Assembly: GCA_030762175.1 (NCBI GenBank)
Contig: CM060831.1
Location: 5,037,001 to 5,101,000, forward strand
DNA: 64,000 nucleotides
Direction: 5' to 3'
Source: Metallyticus violacea
Taxonomy: Eukaryota > Arthropoda > Insecta > Mantodea > Metallyticidae
This document shows, piece after piece, positions 33,431 through 44,975 of the stretch (within the stretch, counting starts at the first letter, position 1; the number at the start of each line of letters is the position of its first letter). Both the position numbers and the translations under genes were made by a program. A model generated the notes under the pieces. That model did not search any database, was not told the origin of the DNA, and worked only from the letters and a program-made list of their open reading frames with translations.

Positions 33431-34047
33431 CCGAATCCAAATATTGTTATAAGTAATATAAGGTGGGTTTTATTTTTACGGTCCAAACGCTAAATACCAA
33501 TCAAGCGTGGTGATTTGATGATTAAATACTTCAAATAATGGTAGAAAAGTTGGGTCGCCTCCTTTTGCTGAAAACAGAAAAATTGAGAAATGATACAGGA
33601 AGATCTGCCTCCTTACAAATCGAAACATTTATTTAACATCACGTCAATGCCTTTCTTCACACTGCGTTTTGTCAAGCATTGTAATCCGTCAATTTCCAAC
33701 TTCCTATTCTCATTCTTTTCCTTTTCTTGGTACGCTCACTTCACAAAATGCTTTAGAGTCACGGTTATTGCTTATCGGTTAGAGCACGTGGCTGAAATAT
33801 GGTTCACACGGGGGTAGTTTGTTTCGGAAAAATTAGTAGCAAGCTTTTTTTTTTTCATGCAAGGAATGAGAGTAATTTGAAATGTTCTAGGAATGATCCA
33901 CAGATTGCAGCAGCAGTTCCGAAGCAGTATTGTTAACAAAAGCTGTCATTTTCCATAGAAACACTGGTAAACTTTTGTTTAAGACAAAATAACGCAAAAA
34001 ATACAGTGCACATCCTCACATATGTGTCGGTGCAATGGTGAAAATAC
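33431..34047. other. No recognised features
   Basis: Includes a short poly-T near 33850. Nothing else identified. Confidence 0.5.
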
Positions 34048-34090
34048 CTCCTGTGGTGCCTCAGTAGTAAGAAAGGCGTTAAACACCATT
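34048..34090 (+). mobile_element. SINE family I 3' tail fragment
   Basis: Only the terminal words ctgtggtgcctcagtagtaa and ggcgttaaacacc are present. They match the last 45 bp of the full SINE at 28611-28885, a typical 5'-truncated copy. Confidence 0.75.
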
Positions 34091-34129
34091 CAAAAACAAT
34101 GGCGAAAATCAATGAATTTGGGGTAAGAT

Positions 34130-34375
34130 TTGCTGCCTCAATAGGCCTTATTCCTCTGATTTGGTTCCACCGGACTTATATATGTGTTTCCTAAACTGAG
34201 AAAATTCCTTGGTGGAAAGGTTTTCGTTCGTATTTTGCAGGCCTGGAGAATTTGACTTCTGTGGTGGTATAAAAGCTGGATAGAAAATGAGAATAATTTC
34301 AAAAAGCTTTGCCGTCATTTTGTACTTCATTCCGACAACTTTGGATCCTCGTATGTCAGCAACCATTCCACGTGA
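34130..34375 (+). pseudogene. Possible mariner C-terminal fragment
   Basis: Plus-strand frames read SSDLVPPDLYM then FPKLRKFLGGKVFVRILQAW, resembling the YSPDLAPSDYHLFPKLKKFLGGKRF ending of mariner transposases. The catalytic Asp is at PPD-L. The rest is too decayed to assign. Confidence 0.45.
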
Positions 34376-34809
34376 ACGGTGTCGCCTTGCTGCGGTTGCC
34401 TCTAAATTATTAGGACATACATTAATATAGTATAAAACACTTTATATTTGTTAAACTTTTTTAATCGGCAGTGTTTTACATTGAAATTTCTGTACCATGT
34501 CAAGGTCAAGCACTAAGATTATCAAATTTATAAAATTCGTGGTAGCAGTACCGGAAAGAGAATGTCTTGATTAGTAATTATATTGGTACTTAGCCCCTGC
34601 ACCCATTTTTGTACAATTATTTTTGCGCCCTGGACTAACAGAATGCCGATAGAAATAAGCCCCTCAGGCAGGAGCTGCGAAACTAAAGCGAATTCCTCAT
34701 CAAGTTGAATAACGTTGAAAATAATATAAAATCAAAATAATGATCTTATTAATCAATGAAATGAAATTATTTATAGCAGTACTATGTCTTAATAGCATGA
34801 CAAACTCTA
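34376..34809. other. No recognised features
   Basis: AT-rich, nothing recognised. Confidence 0.5.
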
Positions 34810-35900
34810 AAGCTAACTAATAAAAGGAAAACTGAGCTATAGTACATTGCTTAACTAGGTTTGTCTGTTTTTTTTTTTTTTCCCCTTCTTTTTCAAAATC
34901 AATTGAAAATAAATGTCTGCAGTGAAATTACTCTTATTTTCAAGCTTAAGGGGAACAGAATCATCATCAATACTATTGAGATTAAACCACAGAAAGTAAC
35001 TGTGCACTATTAATTAAATTAAATATATGACCACCTATAGATAAAGTTATACTGTGTGCTTTTTTAAATGTAACAATGTTTATGAACTGAGCCCTTGGTA
35101 TCATATTTACATTCACTAAAATAGAGAGAAATAACAGAAAAAAATCGTATATTTAAGAAGAAGATGTTCATATGTTTCAATAAAACAAAAACATGTTACT
35201 ATTTTAAAATAATACAGTGTACTAAGCAAATATACACAATCAACAATATACAGTCGAAAGTTACATCGATTTTCATTGGCTTTAAAATTTAATTTAAATG
35301 TTATTGTAGTAAAAACAAGTAACGAAATCTTTTTCTGAAGGTTATTACAGAACGCTCTTACATACAAATATAATTCTCACACACGTAGTAGATTAATATT
35401 TCACATTTGCTATCTTCACGACATATTTTTGTTAAATATAAAACATAAGCATCGTTATAAATACAATTTATATGCTGAATTAATTTATCCTTTTATTTTA
35501 AAACAATAGGGAGAAAATTAAACATAAGAGCGGTTTTCAGGTATACCCCTATTGCTACTCCTAATGATCTGATTTCTCTGATTTTCAGAAAGTACTTTTC
35601 TTATTTTATTTAAACAGTATATACAGAGCATTGCGAAAAAAATATTTTCCGGCAATAAAGAACAATTTTAAATTTTGGGTTTCAGAGAAACCCCCTACTC
35701 TTAATAGTTTGATTTCGCTGATTTTCTGAAACTATTTTTATTCAATTATTTCGATGGCTTACAGTTTGCTTCAGGAAAAAATGCGGCCGCTAGATCGATT
35801 TTTAAATTTTCGTTTCAGGATAATTCCCATCCCCCAATTTTGATTGTTATTAACGAACTCGATGAATCGTTTGTTATGCCGAGTTTCGCTGAGGAAAAAA
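34810..35900 (+). repeat. Dispersed repeat R1, copy C (longest, direct)
   Basis: The body (34810-35530) matches copy A in reverse complement over its whole length; gcttaactaggtttgtct at 34849 has its partner near 15580. From 35530 a tandem part follows with units starting near 35533, 35678 and 35812, each with a gatttctctgattttcag-like and a taccgagtttcg-like segment. No coding frame. Confidence 0.8.
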
Positions 35901-35924
35901 ATAAATACACACACACATGTTGCG

Positions 35925-36215
35925 TTGTAAGTAGAATGGATGGAGATTTGAAGAAACGTTTCAAAAATATTTTCATTGGTACAACAATCCCTTCGGAATT
36001 CGCCAATAAGCAGAGAGGTTTTGCAAACTGTGCTCCTTTACGTGCAAAGGTCTCAGACTGGATTGAGGAATTTAGACGAAGAAAAGCTCCCTTGAAATAT
36101 GGGAATCAAAAGGGGTACAGTAATCACATATGAAAACATCGCTTATGTAGAAGCCCTAGTGAAGAACAATCTGCGAGTGACTTCCAGGGAGATCATTCAT
36201 TCCCCGCAATTGTCA
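35925..36215 (+). pseudogene. Possible Tc1/mariner-type N-terminal fragment
   Basis: Two plus-strand frames: APLRAKVSDWIEEFRRRKAP, then ENIAYVEALVKNNLRVTSRE. Together they resemble the HTH linker of this superfamily (WVxxFRxxG...TxENIxxVxxLLxxNxRxSxREIA). It stops there, with no catalytic part. Confidence 0.5.
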
Positions 36216-37193
36216 AAATTTCCTACACATGTCAGTCTGCCACCTGCCGAAGCAAACACAAAACTCTGCAAGTTAAGCTATGACAAAATTTTAGTTTCAT
36301 TGGCAACTCGCATAGGTCTGTTGTCTTTCTCTCTGAGCTTAAGTTTGCCTTGTCTTGTTCTAGTGCGATTGCAAAATTAATACGCCAGTCTTCCGCATCC
36401 ACCATACTCCGCTGTCTTAACCCCCTTAGGCTTTTATGTTTTCCTAAAACAGAAGAAAAAGTTTGTGTGTGTCGATTTTGTTTCGTTGGTCCATAGCTCC
36501 TATTTTGGACAAGATTCTGGAAGTTCTTCTGGCTCATATTTGAAGCACAATGGGAAAAGACCATTGCTATTTAAATTACCAAATGAAACGATCAGGTGTG
36601 TGCGCGCGTGAATACTTTATCTAAAAAATATCTCACAAGCTGCGGCAGTCGGGCGCAGGTGCGAAATTAATAAAATTCGCGAGGTATCAGGTTTAATTTT
36701 CTGACCCTCCTTAAGGTGAACGCGAGAATTTGTCTATATAATTTCTCAAGCTCATTGTCACACCTAATTGCTAATTTCCCTTCCCTTTCTCGAAATTTAT
36801 TTCACTTATTCATCTCTCGTGAACCGTACTTTAAATTAAAATCGTATTCATTTTTCTTATTCTTTCGGGGTCACAGAGGCGAACTGGTCAACTTGCTACC
36901 GATGATAATATTATGTTTCCAAAGTAGTTGTTGTGTAAACAGCTGCAGCACTCGAGAGTGGAACGGTTGAATGTCTGTACTTCATTTTGTTTGTTTTACA
37001 ATAGGCCAGGTTTTCCTGCTCATTACAGCACTCACTTGTTATGTTGTTTTGCACTCTGTACACTGGTTGACCAAATTATTGTCATGATAAATTCTTATCA
37101 CGTAAATGTTTATTTTTATAATTACTCTATTGTGTATTTAATGCTTTCAGATGTATTAACAAAAAATGTACGTTCCTATACCGCTTACAATTC
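36216..37193. other. No recognised features
   Basis: Contains frames of 84-122 codons that are T-rich and hydrophobic, without domains. GC is slightly higher around 36595-36700. Confidence 0.4.
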
Positions 37194-37219
37194 TTTTTTT
37201 TTTTTTTTTTTTTTTTTTT
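37194..37219. repeat. Poly-T tract (26 bp)
   Basis: An uninterrupted T run. It could mark the 3' tail of an unrecognised minus-strand retroposon. Confidence 0.95.
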
Positions 37220-37377
37220 ACCACAAAACACCATTTTCATATGGGTTCACAAGAGAAATTTTAGCATTAAGCTTAAAAGTTGTGCTTTGCACTTAATCAA
37301 TAAAGAATTGTCATTCTTTTTTTTAATTTTTCGCATTGTCACAAACTGAGGCCTATGAAAAGTGTGCTCTGCTCTAA

Positions 37378-37725
37378 GATTGTTTAAAATGTTTAAAGAG
37401 AAAAGGCAATCAATTCAGAGGAAGGTGGACCTGGGAATCCCGTTTGTACTCTGGAAACTTTTTCAGAAATTCTGGAAATCTCACTGAGTGTCACCTACAC
37501 GTTGGTAATTGAAAAGATGCACATGAGATGTGTTTGTGGACGGTGGGTTTCAAGACCGCTGATTTCCGAACAGAACAACGTTCGCCTTTAGATTTGCATG
37601 CATTTAAAGATGATGTTACATGAAGAAGCGAAATTTCTTTCAAAGATGGTGAAAATGGGATACATTATTTTGATTCTGAGAGCAAACAGAAAAAAGCAAT
37701 GTATTTCGTAGCAATGTATTTCAGA
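37378..37725 (+). pseudogene. Mariner-like family B remnant (copy 4)
   Basis: Begins with tgtttaaaatgtttaaagag, shared with the copies at 54370 and 57530. MHMRCVCGRWVSRPLISEQN near 37517 matches the LHMRGVCARWVPRLLTPEQ linker. Then the FDSESKQKKAMY-like segment around 37670 corresponds to FDPETKQQSM. No catalytic motif is complete. Confidence 0.6.
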
Positions 37726-38166
37726 GACAGACAGTGGTTGGGCTGAATGATGACGTAGAGCCTGGAAGTTAGGCAAAACGCCTTTTTTATCTGGATGGAT
37801 ATTTTTCAGTCAAATAGAAATGAACATATTTCCATACATTTATGACCAGTTTTTATTTTGCATTTTTTTTGCCTATTTTGGCTTCTATTATTTTAAGGTT
37901 AAAGCCTTTTTGGCTCGTTTTGGATCGTTATGGACTTTTTTCTGTGATTATTTGCGCATTTTAAAAAGCACACAAAGAATTTAAATATATCGAAGTGGAA
38001 AAGTTATAAAATTAAATGGCATGTTCACCTCACAAAAAATATTAATTGAGATTCTTTTTATGTATTTATTTCTTTTCAAGCAGTCAGAAACTTTCTCCTC
38101 AACCCATTCACTTAAGCTCAACCTTCATTAGTTAAAGGAACGTAAGGTTATCTCAGGCATACGAAT
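37726..38166. other. No recognised features
   Basis: Words near 37785-37840 (ttcagtcaaatagaaatgaa) resemble 51735-51780, hinting at another low-copy repeat. Otherwise AT-rich. Confidence 0.4.
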
Positions 38167-38770
38167 ACCAGGAAATAGAGAGGATGAGGGGAGTACTGTA
38201 GTTTTGAATAGTCCTGGCGAATGACCTTGTATCCACCTGCGCGAGACATTTCTAGGAAAACTGTGGTAGGAATAACTTCCTAGCTGCATAAATGTAACAA
38301 ACAATTGCAAGCGAGAAAGATGAAAGCGGCAGAGCAATGCAATAAACCGTCTCTACAATGTGTTCAGTACGGAAGTAAGAGAGATTGTAACCGATTCCCC
38401 TATAAACGCATAAACAGAAAATGAAATCACTGCACATCTTTTGCCCATTGGCCAGGACTATTCAAAACTACTGTATTTTGATCAATATTTACATGATGTC
38501 GATAGGTGAATGTTCTGTTGTTGTGATATGAGTTCTTCCGAAATAGCTTGTTTTAAACATGCTCCAATCACTTCAGTGGAATGTATTCTTTTTCCATGAT
38601 GAAAAATGTTCTCTCTGACAAGCGACTGACTATGACAGTTGATACCTTGAAAAAACATCTTGTTGTTCATTGTAATCAAGAAAAGTAAGCTTAAGTACTT
38701 TAATTATGTGATAAAGAAATTATTAATTATCATAAATGCCTATTTTCATTAATTTGCATTTGGGTCAATA
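38167..38770 (-). mobile_element. Second PIF/Harbinger fragment carrying the same MITE
   Basis: Homologous to 8958-9540. The shared outer word aggaaatagagaggatg lies to the left of the MITE. The right flank encodes, on the minus strand, STEVIGACLKQAISEELIS, the counterpart of the transposase N-terminal piece at 9272-9400, followed by matching non-coding sequence to about 38745. The central transposase and Myb gene are absent. Confidence 0.7.
38198..38471. mobile_element. MITE-like inverted-repeat element, copy 2
   Basis: 274 bp. It starts GTAGTTTTGAATAGTCCTGG and ends with the inverse, with one or two mismatches from copy 1 in the right end (ttgcccattggccagg). Interior words such as caatgtgttcagtacggaag match copy 1 exactly. 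Confidence 0.8.
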
Positions 38771-39849
38771 GTTTCTCAGCAAGCAATACTTATTAATGTG
38801 ATCTGCGCTTTCTGTTAAGTTCTGCCATTCCGCCGCTGTGCTCAATTCACCTGTTAGCATGTGCTCGTGTTTTCTGAAACAAAAAAAAAAAAAAGAGGGG
38901 AGAGAGTGTAAAACTAATTTTCATTTCCTGGCTTGAAAAGGTTTCATTCCATTCCAGTCTCTGCAAGATTTGCAATTTCTACAGCAATCATTTGATCTGT
39001 AGAGAACACCGCGATCTCATTTCCTCTGCATAGAATCGATCTGTAGCAGCTCGAACAAAAATTCTGTTCCCATATTGAAGTAAAATTTTGTTACGTGATG
39101 TTTACTAAACTTATGATTATATTGCTTGTCACAAAACCGCGGCGGGTGCGGTTTAAGTGCAGTTAAAGATTCACTGGTTTTTACGTAGAAATAAAAATTG
39201 AACAGCATCGATTTTAATTTTTTAAAATAGTTAAACAGGTAGAAACAAATTAATTTGTGAAACTTCACCAAGTTAACATTAACATCAACAAAAATGGATC
39301 AATTAAACACAGAAGGTTGCACCTGACCTATGTGTAATATACAGAAGCTATTACAAAAAAACAACTAAATCATTTATATACTTATTTTATAGTAGAACAG
39401 CGTAAAAGGAAAAGACGATACAAAAAGTATACGACAAAAGAACTCCTCCTTTTGCATTACACAGAATACCAACACATGAACCTGTGCTTGAGGAATGTAT
39501 TTTTGTAAATGTTTAAACTGCGAGAGACTAATTATCTTTAAAAATGTTTATTACCTTTATATCAGAATAAAATATTGTATTTGTAAATAATATACAGTAT
39601 AAACTAACCTGTTCTTACATTGAATATTTATATATCTTGTTTTATATAATACGTGGGCAGTGATGTCTCCGCACAGGAGCAATGAATGGTAAAAATTATT
39701 TATACAATTTGAGACACAGGTGGTTTAGTTATTAGAACTGAAATTATAATTCAAATTTTAACTATTTTGTCAGTAATGGTTGTATGTGTATTGTCAGGAG
39801 GGCATACAGGAGAAATTACAAAATTTACAGAAAATCATACATGTCAACT
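38771..39849. other. No recognised features
   Basis: Contains a poly-A run near 38880. No coding or family signature. Confidence 0.5.
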
Positions 39850-40228
39850 TGATCAAATACATTTCATCCTAACTAAATACAATTCAATCGAATTAAATAC
39901 ATATATAAATAAAATAAGTAGTCTTATTTAATATATTTCAATCTAATTAAATATATGTAATTCTAATTATATACATATCAATTCATTAAATATACATTCC
40001 AACATATTTAAATAGTGCCATTCTATTTAAATACATTTCGATCTAATTAAAGGCATGTCAACATAATTAAATGCTTTTAAATCTAATTAAATAATGTAAA
40101 CGCAATTTAATTAATATCAACCGAATTATATATCTCAAGCTAATAAAAATGTTTTTCAACCGATTTAAATATATTTCAACCTAATGAAATACATTTGAAT
40201 CTAATGAATAATATTTCAACCAAATGTT
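39850..40228. repeat. Degenerate ~20-bp tandem repeat, about 18 units
   Basis: Units of 19-22 bp (one longer) fit the approximate consensus aaatacatttcaatctaatt. Examples are aaatacaattcaatcgaatt, aaatacatttcgatctaatt and aaatatatttcaacctaatg. The phase is kept through about 18 units although bases vary widely. No unit is an open frame. Confidence 0.85.
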
Positions 40229-40329
40229 TACATGTTAAAAATCAACAATGTAAACATTTTATTATTTTTATTTAAAAATCTTGAAGGGATGAATATTTTA
40301 TCAGAGGGGAAAGTGCTTCTTCACATGCT

Positions 40330-40945
40330 ACTGTGGCTGAGTTTATTAGCGGCCGAATACCCAGAAAGTGACTCTACAGAAGAAATAGACAAGAAAATGT
40401 ATTTGAAAGTGCAGGAAGAGAGAAGACTCAGTTTGAGCGAATTAGCCAGAATGGAACGGGTGTGTAACTGTAGAGAACTAGGCAGGGCAAATCTCTCAGC
40501 AAGATGAACACCGTACATGCTTGCACTGATCAAAAAAGGCCTCAAGTGAAAGCTTCCCAAAGTCTGGATGGTTTTAATAAAAGTCCAAGCGATTCATTAC
40601 CACTGATGAAATTATGGCACCTCAGAGCCAAATCGGCAATCGCAACAAAAGACGGAATTCGGTTGCTCAGCTCTAAAGAAAGGGATCACAATAAAATCAG
40701 CTGGCAACAGATTCTGAGATGCAAAATGGATGCTGATGATCAAATCTATCAAAAGGGCAAGGTTGAAATTGTAAATATTACTGAAAGGGGCCAGATTTAG
40801 TGCGTCAAATAATTTTCCAGCGCACGCCCGCTACTGGAGTGGCTAAGGTCAATGATTCAAAGCACAACTCGCTTCATTCACCGGATTTGACTCCTTCCAA
40901 CTTTCATTTATTTCTTCAGGGGCTTAACTGAGGGCACCGCAGACC
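40330..40945 (+). pseudogene. Mariner remnant, fourth single family
   Basis: Plus strand. Frames give KASQSLDGFNKSPSDSLPLM (relatives: ASQSLLDLFNKxPxDFxxRF), then TTDEIMAPQSQIGNRNK, corresponding to TTDETWIHHYTPESNRQ with the first Asp kept. Near 40870 comes HNSLHSPDLTPSNFHLFLQG, where the third catalytic Asp (SDFHLF) is Asn. The second Asp motif is missing. Upstream, QEERRLSLSELARMERVCN resembles the HTH-end region. Inactive. Confidence 0.6.
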
Positions 40946-41169
40946 CCCGCTGCCCCCCCCCCAAACCGAAAAGTTTGAAAATTAAAATCGGAACAAAAGG
41001 AATGAAGGTAGGTTGTCGTAATGAATAAAAAAAAGGGGGGGACACCCAAAGCAGTAAAAGAAAACTATTTCGCAACTTTCAGCGAATGGTGAATGCATTG
41101 ATTTACTTCTTCCATTGCCTCAGCATTATTGAGTGTCGCTTGGCTGCGATATTACATCAAATCTATTAC

Positions 41170-42385
41170 GGCGGTAGAAGTGAACCAGAGTGTCTCGTGT
41201 CGCTTACAGTATTGGCAGTATTTCAGTTTTTCTGCTTTATATTTATTCTTTAATCCATTTTTCACGAAATGAAGCCAATTTGTCATGAACATTTGAGTAG
41301 TGCCCAAAAATGGAGAGAAAAAAGAGAGAGGTTGGAAGATCATTTTCAAAATTAATGAATATAGATTGCTTTTTAATGCTAATTCAGAAATAATTATAAA
41401 ATTGTAGTACCCCATGATCTCTAAGAACAAACGACAGTCATGCAAATTCAAGCAGTGCTGCAGTGCTACAGTGAAGAATATTAATGGTGAAGATGGAAAG
41501 TGTGTGATTCTTGATACAGGTAAGAAACCTGAAATTGAGAAAATGGAAGTAACAGCGCACTGTACTACTAGTACTAGAAAGGAATTTCCTGCCAATTGTG
41601 CTAAGTTTCCGGATATTTTAAATGACAACACAAAGGAGTTTATTATACGACATAAGCCTTGCAAACCCCAAAGTCCATTTCTGAAAGATTTATTCATGTT
41701 TCTCCATTAATTACTATGAAATATTAACAAAATGACAAGATAACAATTCTGTTGTTCTAGAAAAGGAGAATTTGTTTATTGTAAGCTATGCTGGTTGCTT
41801 GCTAACAGGAGTTCAGCATCTTTTATTTGCCTGGATAAAGGACGTTCGTGATTGGAAAGGGTAAAAAAATGTTTAACACACGAAAGGTCTCATTCCCATC
41901 TGCAGGTATGTGTTGTTTATACATCTGAAAAAAACAGTAGATTGTATTCTGATGTGGATTAAATGTCATTATTACATTAACATATCTAATCTAACTTTCT
42001 CATAGAGAAGAATTAGGGAAAGCTCACTGTAGACATTATTAGCGATTGTGGATTGTTGCCTAAGTGTGATCCGGTAGCAGGGACACGGACCGAAAGCATC
42101 TGAAAAACACCTCAGTCCAAAAATTCAAAATGAGCTATTTCAACTGTTATTACAGAACTTAAAGAATGAAATCAAGTCTGCATCATTTTTTTTTCTATAA
42201 CTTTGAATACTACACAAGTTGTGAGCAAAAAAGATCAATTATGTCAAATTTTCAGTTATGTTCATATAGTTAAAGGTTATTTTGGAAAACGTTGTGAAAT
42301 AAAAAAAAATAAAAGATTTTTAGCATTCAAAGAGATGGAAAACCATACAGCTGTGTCATTGGAAGCCAAAATTATAATTTTAATG
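41170..42385 (+). pseudogene. hAT/ZMYM1-like transposase remnant, 5' part
   Basis: Plus-strand fragments: PDILNDNTKEFIIRHKPCKP (41600-41665), as in the start of TTF/ZMYM1-type proteins; VYCKLCWLLANRSSASFI and ERVKKCLTHERSHSHLQVCV (41780-41910), the Cys/His-rich TTF zinc-binding part; and, after a gap, DQLCQIFSYVHIV and RFLAFKEMENHTAVS (42230-42350), the DUF4371-like start of the RNase H fold (DQLxxIxRYV ... RFLxFxxxxxHT). The 5' limit is uncertain. It is broken by frameshifts and then by a minus-strand mariner. Confidence 0.55.
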
Positions 42386-42389
42386 TAAG

Positions 42390-43555
42390 TATCTTATAGC
42401 CAAATAATCATTTTTAAGAATTACACACTTTTGTATGTGTTCAAACCAATTCTCGAAACATTTTTTCCACTCTGAAGTTGGTATCTCAAAAACATGGTTT
42501 TAAAAGGCTTCAACAGCTTCTTGAGGTGATAAAAATCGCTGCCCATGTATTTTTTGGGTGACATTCGGGAACATAAGTGATTAGGCGATAAATCAGAGCA
42601 ATGAGACATTAATTCAATGTTTTTTCCTTCAAATAATCAATTGTTTGACGTGCTATGTGAGAGCTGGCATTGTCATGATGCGACGTTTTGGTTGTTGATC
42701 CTGATTTCGTCGATGATTTCTGTCAAAAAAAAAATTGTTAACTGTTCTTCGATCATCTAAAGGAATGGTTGTGACATGTCCAGTACAACCGAAGAAACAA
42801 ACGATCATTTTCTTGAATGTGCTTCGTGAACGAACAACTTTTATGGGATTCGGTACGTCTTGGATTGTTGATATGTTTCCGGTTCATACAAATATATCCA
42901 AGTTTTGTCACTTATTACAATTTTTTTATACGGACTTTGCAATTTCTCGATGAAATTTTTGAGCATTTCATTATACCATAACATGAAGGGTTTTTTTTAA
43001 AGCTTTCGTCAAATTATGTGTAATGCATCGAAGCAAATATTTTTTTACATAAAATCGAATGTACTGCAGTCTTCGATATGCTTAAGGATGCCCCTATCTC
43101 ACTGTAAGTCACATGCCGATCTTCTTCAATCATGTTGCGCACAACCTCGATGTTTTTTGTAATGACACCCGATTTTGCTTGACCTTCACGAAATTCATCA
43201 CTGACGGTCACACGACCACGACGAAATTCTGAAAACTAATTGTAAACAGTCTTTTCTGATGGTACTTCATTACCAAACTTTGAAGGAAGCCATTCTATGC
43301 ATTACTGTTGAGTTAGGTCTTCACTAAAATCTTTAAAAAAAAATCATCCAATGAAAACCTTCACGTGAAATTTTCATTTTTTTCGCAAATTACTTTGTTT
43401 TAACGCTCACTGTAAGCAAATTACTTTGTCACTTTCTAAACTGCAACTGTTTTTACAATAACAAATGTCAATTGTTGCGAAAATATTAATGACACATCTA
43501 AAATTGCCCCACCTAGTGGTCGGTTGTAAAAACTTAAAAGGTAACCTTCGTAAGT
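42390..43555 (-). mobile_element. Mariner remnant inserted in the hAT element
   Basis: Minus strand. From the 5' side: FSEDLTQQ-MHRMASFKVWQ-like start (43270-43330), DEFREGQAKSGVITKNIEVV, MIEEDRHVTYSEIGASLSIS and KTAVHSILCKK (43014-43211, HTH and linker), then decayed catalytic segments. HDNASSHIARQTIDYLKEK-like sequence near 42610-42690 holds the second Asp. ALIYRLITYVPECHPKNTWA-type sequence, where LSPNDFFLFP is expected, precedes KKLLKPFKTMFLRYQLQSGK and NRFEHIQKC at the C-terminus (42421-42520). Terminal repeats could not be delimited, so the ends are estimated. Confidence 0.7.
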
Positions 43556-44295
43556 TCATTGTTCGCATGTAATTTGAATCTAGTTCTAAATGACGCCGTG
43601 AGAAATATGTCTGAAAATAATGCTTTTTGATATATTTGAAAGACTTTTTTTTGTTTTTAAGTCTAATTACAAAGCGATGGGAAATGTTATCATCGGCTTC
43701 TTAATCTTAAAAAAAACCCTGTCATGAGTGGACTTAATAAAAGTTCTAATACAATGTTATTTAGATGTTGTGAAGCCACTAACTGCAATAGTGTTGGAAA
43801 CAAAATATATAAATGACTGTAATGAAGTCATTGCTCTTAAAAATAAATGGAAACATTTGAATTTGTTTTTCAAGTTGTCTTGCATTCCAAAATGCTTGAA
43901 GCTGTTGATATGATATCAAAATTATTGCAATCTAACGACCTTGAGCTTTCCCGAGTGTTACTGAAAATTGCTGAAAATTTTCTAAATAGCTAATGAAATA
44001 ATTTCCAGGAATCGTTATGTCTCTTGCAAAACAGGGGGAAGTTGCCACCAAATTTGGAAACAAGAGGTTCCGTAAAACTACGAGGCATTGATGAACTAGT
44101 TCAAGGTGAACGCCTGTCAGATCCTGAAAAAAAAAATATTTTCAAGTAAAAATGTTTCACATGACATTAGATATCAAAATTAGGTTCAATTCTATGAAAG
44201 GTTTTAGTGATTTGTTTCTGTCTAATGCAAAAGACGAAGAATTGCATAGTAAAGCACAACATTCATCAGTGCAGTGTGTTGAAGGCTAAACAGAC
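43556..44295 (+). pseudogene. hAT/ZMYM1-like transposase remnant, 3' part
   Basis: Continues the element at 41170 on the far side of the mariner. LDVVKPLTAIVLETKYINDC then EVIALKNKWKHLNLFF (43740-43870) fits the helical insert of hAT/ZMYM1 proteins. MISKLLQSNDLELSRVLLKI and AENFLN lie near 43910-43985. RGSVKLRGIDELVQGERLSD and FKVKMFHMTLDIKIRFNSMK (44060-44200) match the FKVNVFxxxLDxxxxQLxxRF motif. Frameshifts are present, and the element is cut by a SINE at 44308. Confidence 0.6.
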
Positions 44296-44307
44296 AGTTT
44301 CATTGCA

Positions 44308-44506
44308 CCGCCATGGGTAGCCGAGGTCGTTAAGGCGCGAGCTCGTAAGCGGGAGGTCTGGGGTTCGATTCTCACTAGGACCGTCCTCCCTGACAAAGGT
44401 TTTTGCCAGGTTTTCCTGAGTCCTCATAAATGGCAAATTCCAGGAAGGTACCTTAAATTTAGGCCTGGAAGGTTTCATTCCTTAAAAAAGTCCTAACCCA
44501 ATTTAA
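44308..44506 (+). mobile_element. SINE family I, short 3'-deleted copy with target duplication
   Basis: The head and body match 28611-28800 (box A TAGCCGAGGTCGTTAAGGCG, box B GGGTTCGATTCTC), but the last 85 bp with the ggcgttaaacac tail are absent. Direct repeats AGTTTCATTGC (44296-44306) and AGTTTCGTTGC (44507-44517) flank it, so it was inserted in this shortened form or by early termination. It sits in the 3' end of the hAT remnant. Confidence 0.85.
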
Positions 44507-44517
44507 AGTTTCGTTGC

Positions 44518-44974
44518 TTCAGAAGTGCATTAAAAACTAGTTAAAAAACAATACACCTGTTCGTGAATTGGCACACCTCTTGCTAGCCGAAATTTACGCT
44601 TTAGCGTCAAGTACGCTGAACGTTTGCCGTGCTTTCATTTTATTTTTCTCTCGACCTGTAACTGTTGCGTCAACTGAGTGATCCTTTACAAAATTAAAAC
44701 TAATAAAACATATTTATGTAGCACATGTCACAGGATCAATTAAGTGAACTCTGTTTTAAGTATCGAGTTTGAGAGAACGAACAATTGACGTGAGAGAAGG
44801 AGTTGAAACTTTTGCCTCGCAGAATACTTGACGTCTTCGCAGCTTTCAATGATCCTTAAGGATTCCACATATTACACTGTGCCTTGCCAGATTTTTAGAG
44901 GTAAACTATGTCCCGTGTATCCAGGAAATAATACAACTTTATTTCCTAATTTTCTACACCATCACCACTAATAG

Positions 44975-44975
<1 letters not shown>
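44518..44975. other. No recognised features
   Basis: Nothing identified. It may contain the lost 3' end of the hAT element. Confidence 0.4.

Noticed and set aside
41152..41697. 181-codon minus-strand open frame
   Set aside because: The plus strand of the same interval carries hAT/ZMYM1-like fragments in order. The minus-strand product is hydrophobic and without a recognisable domain.
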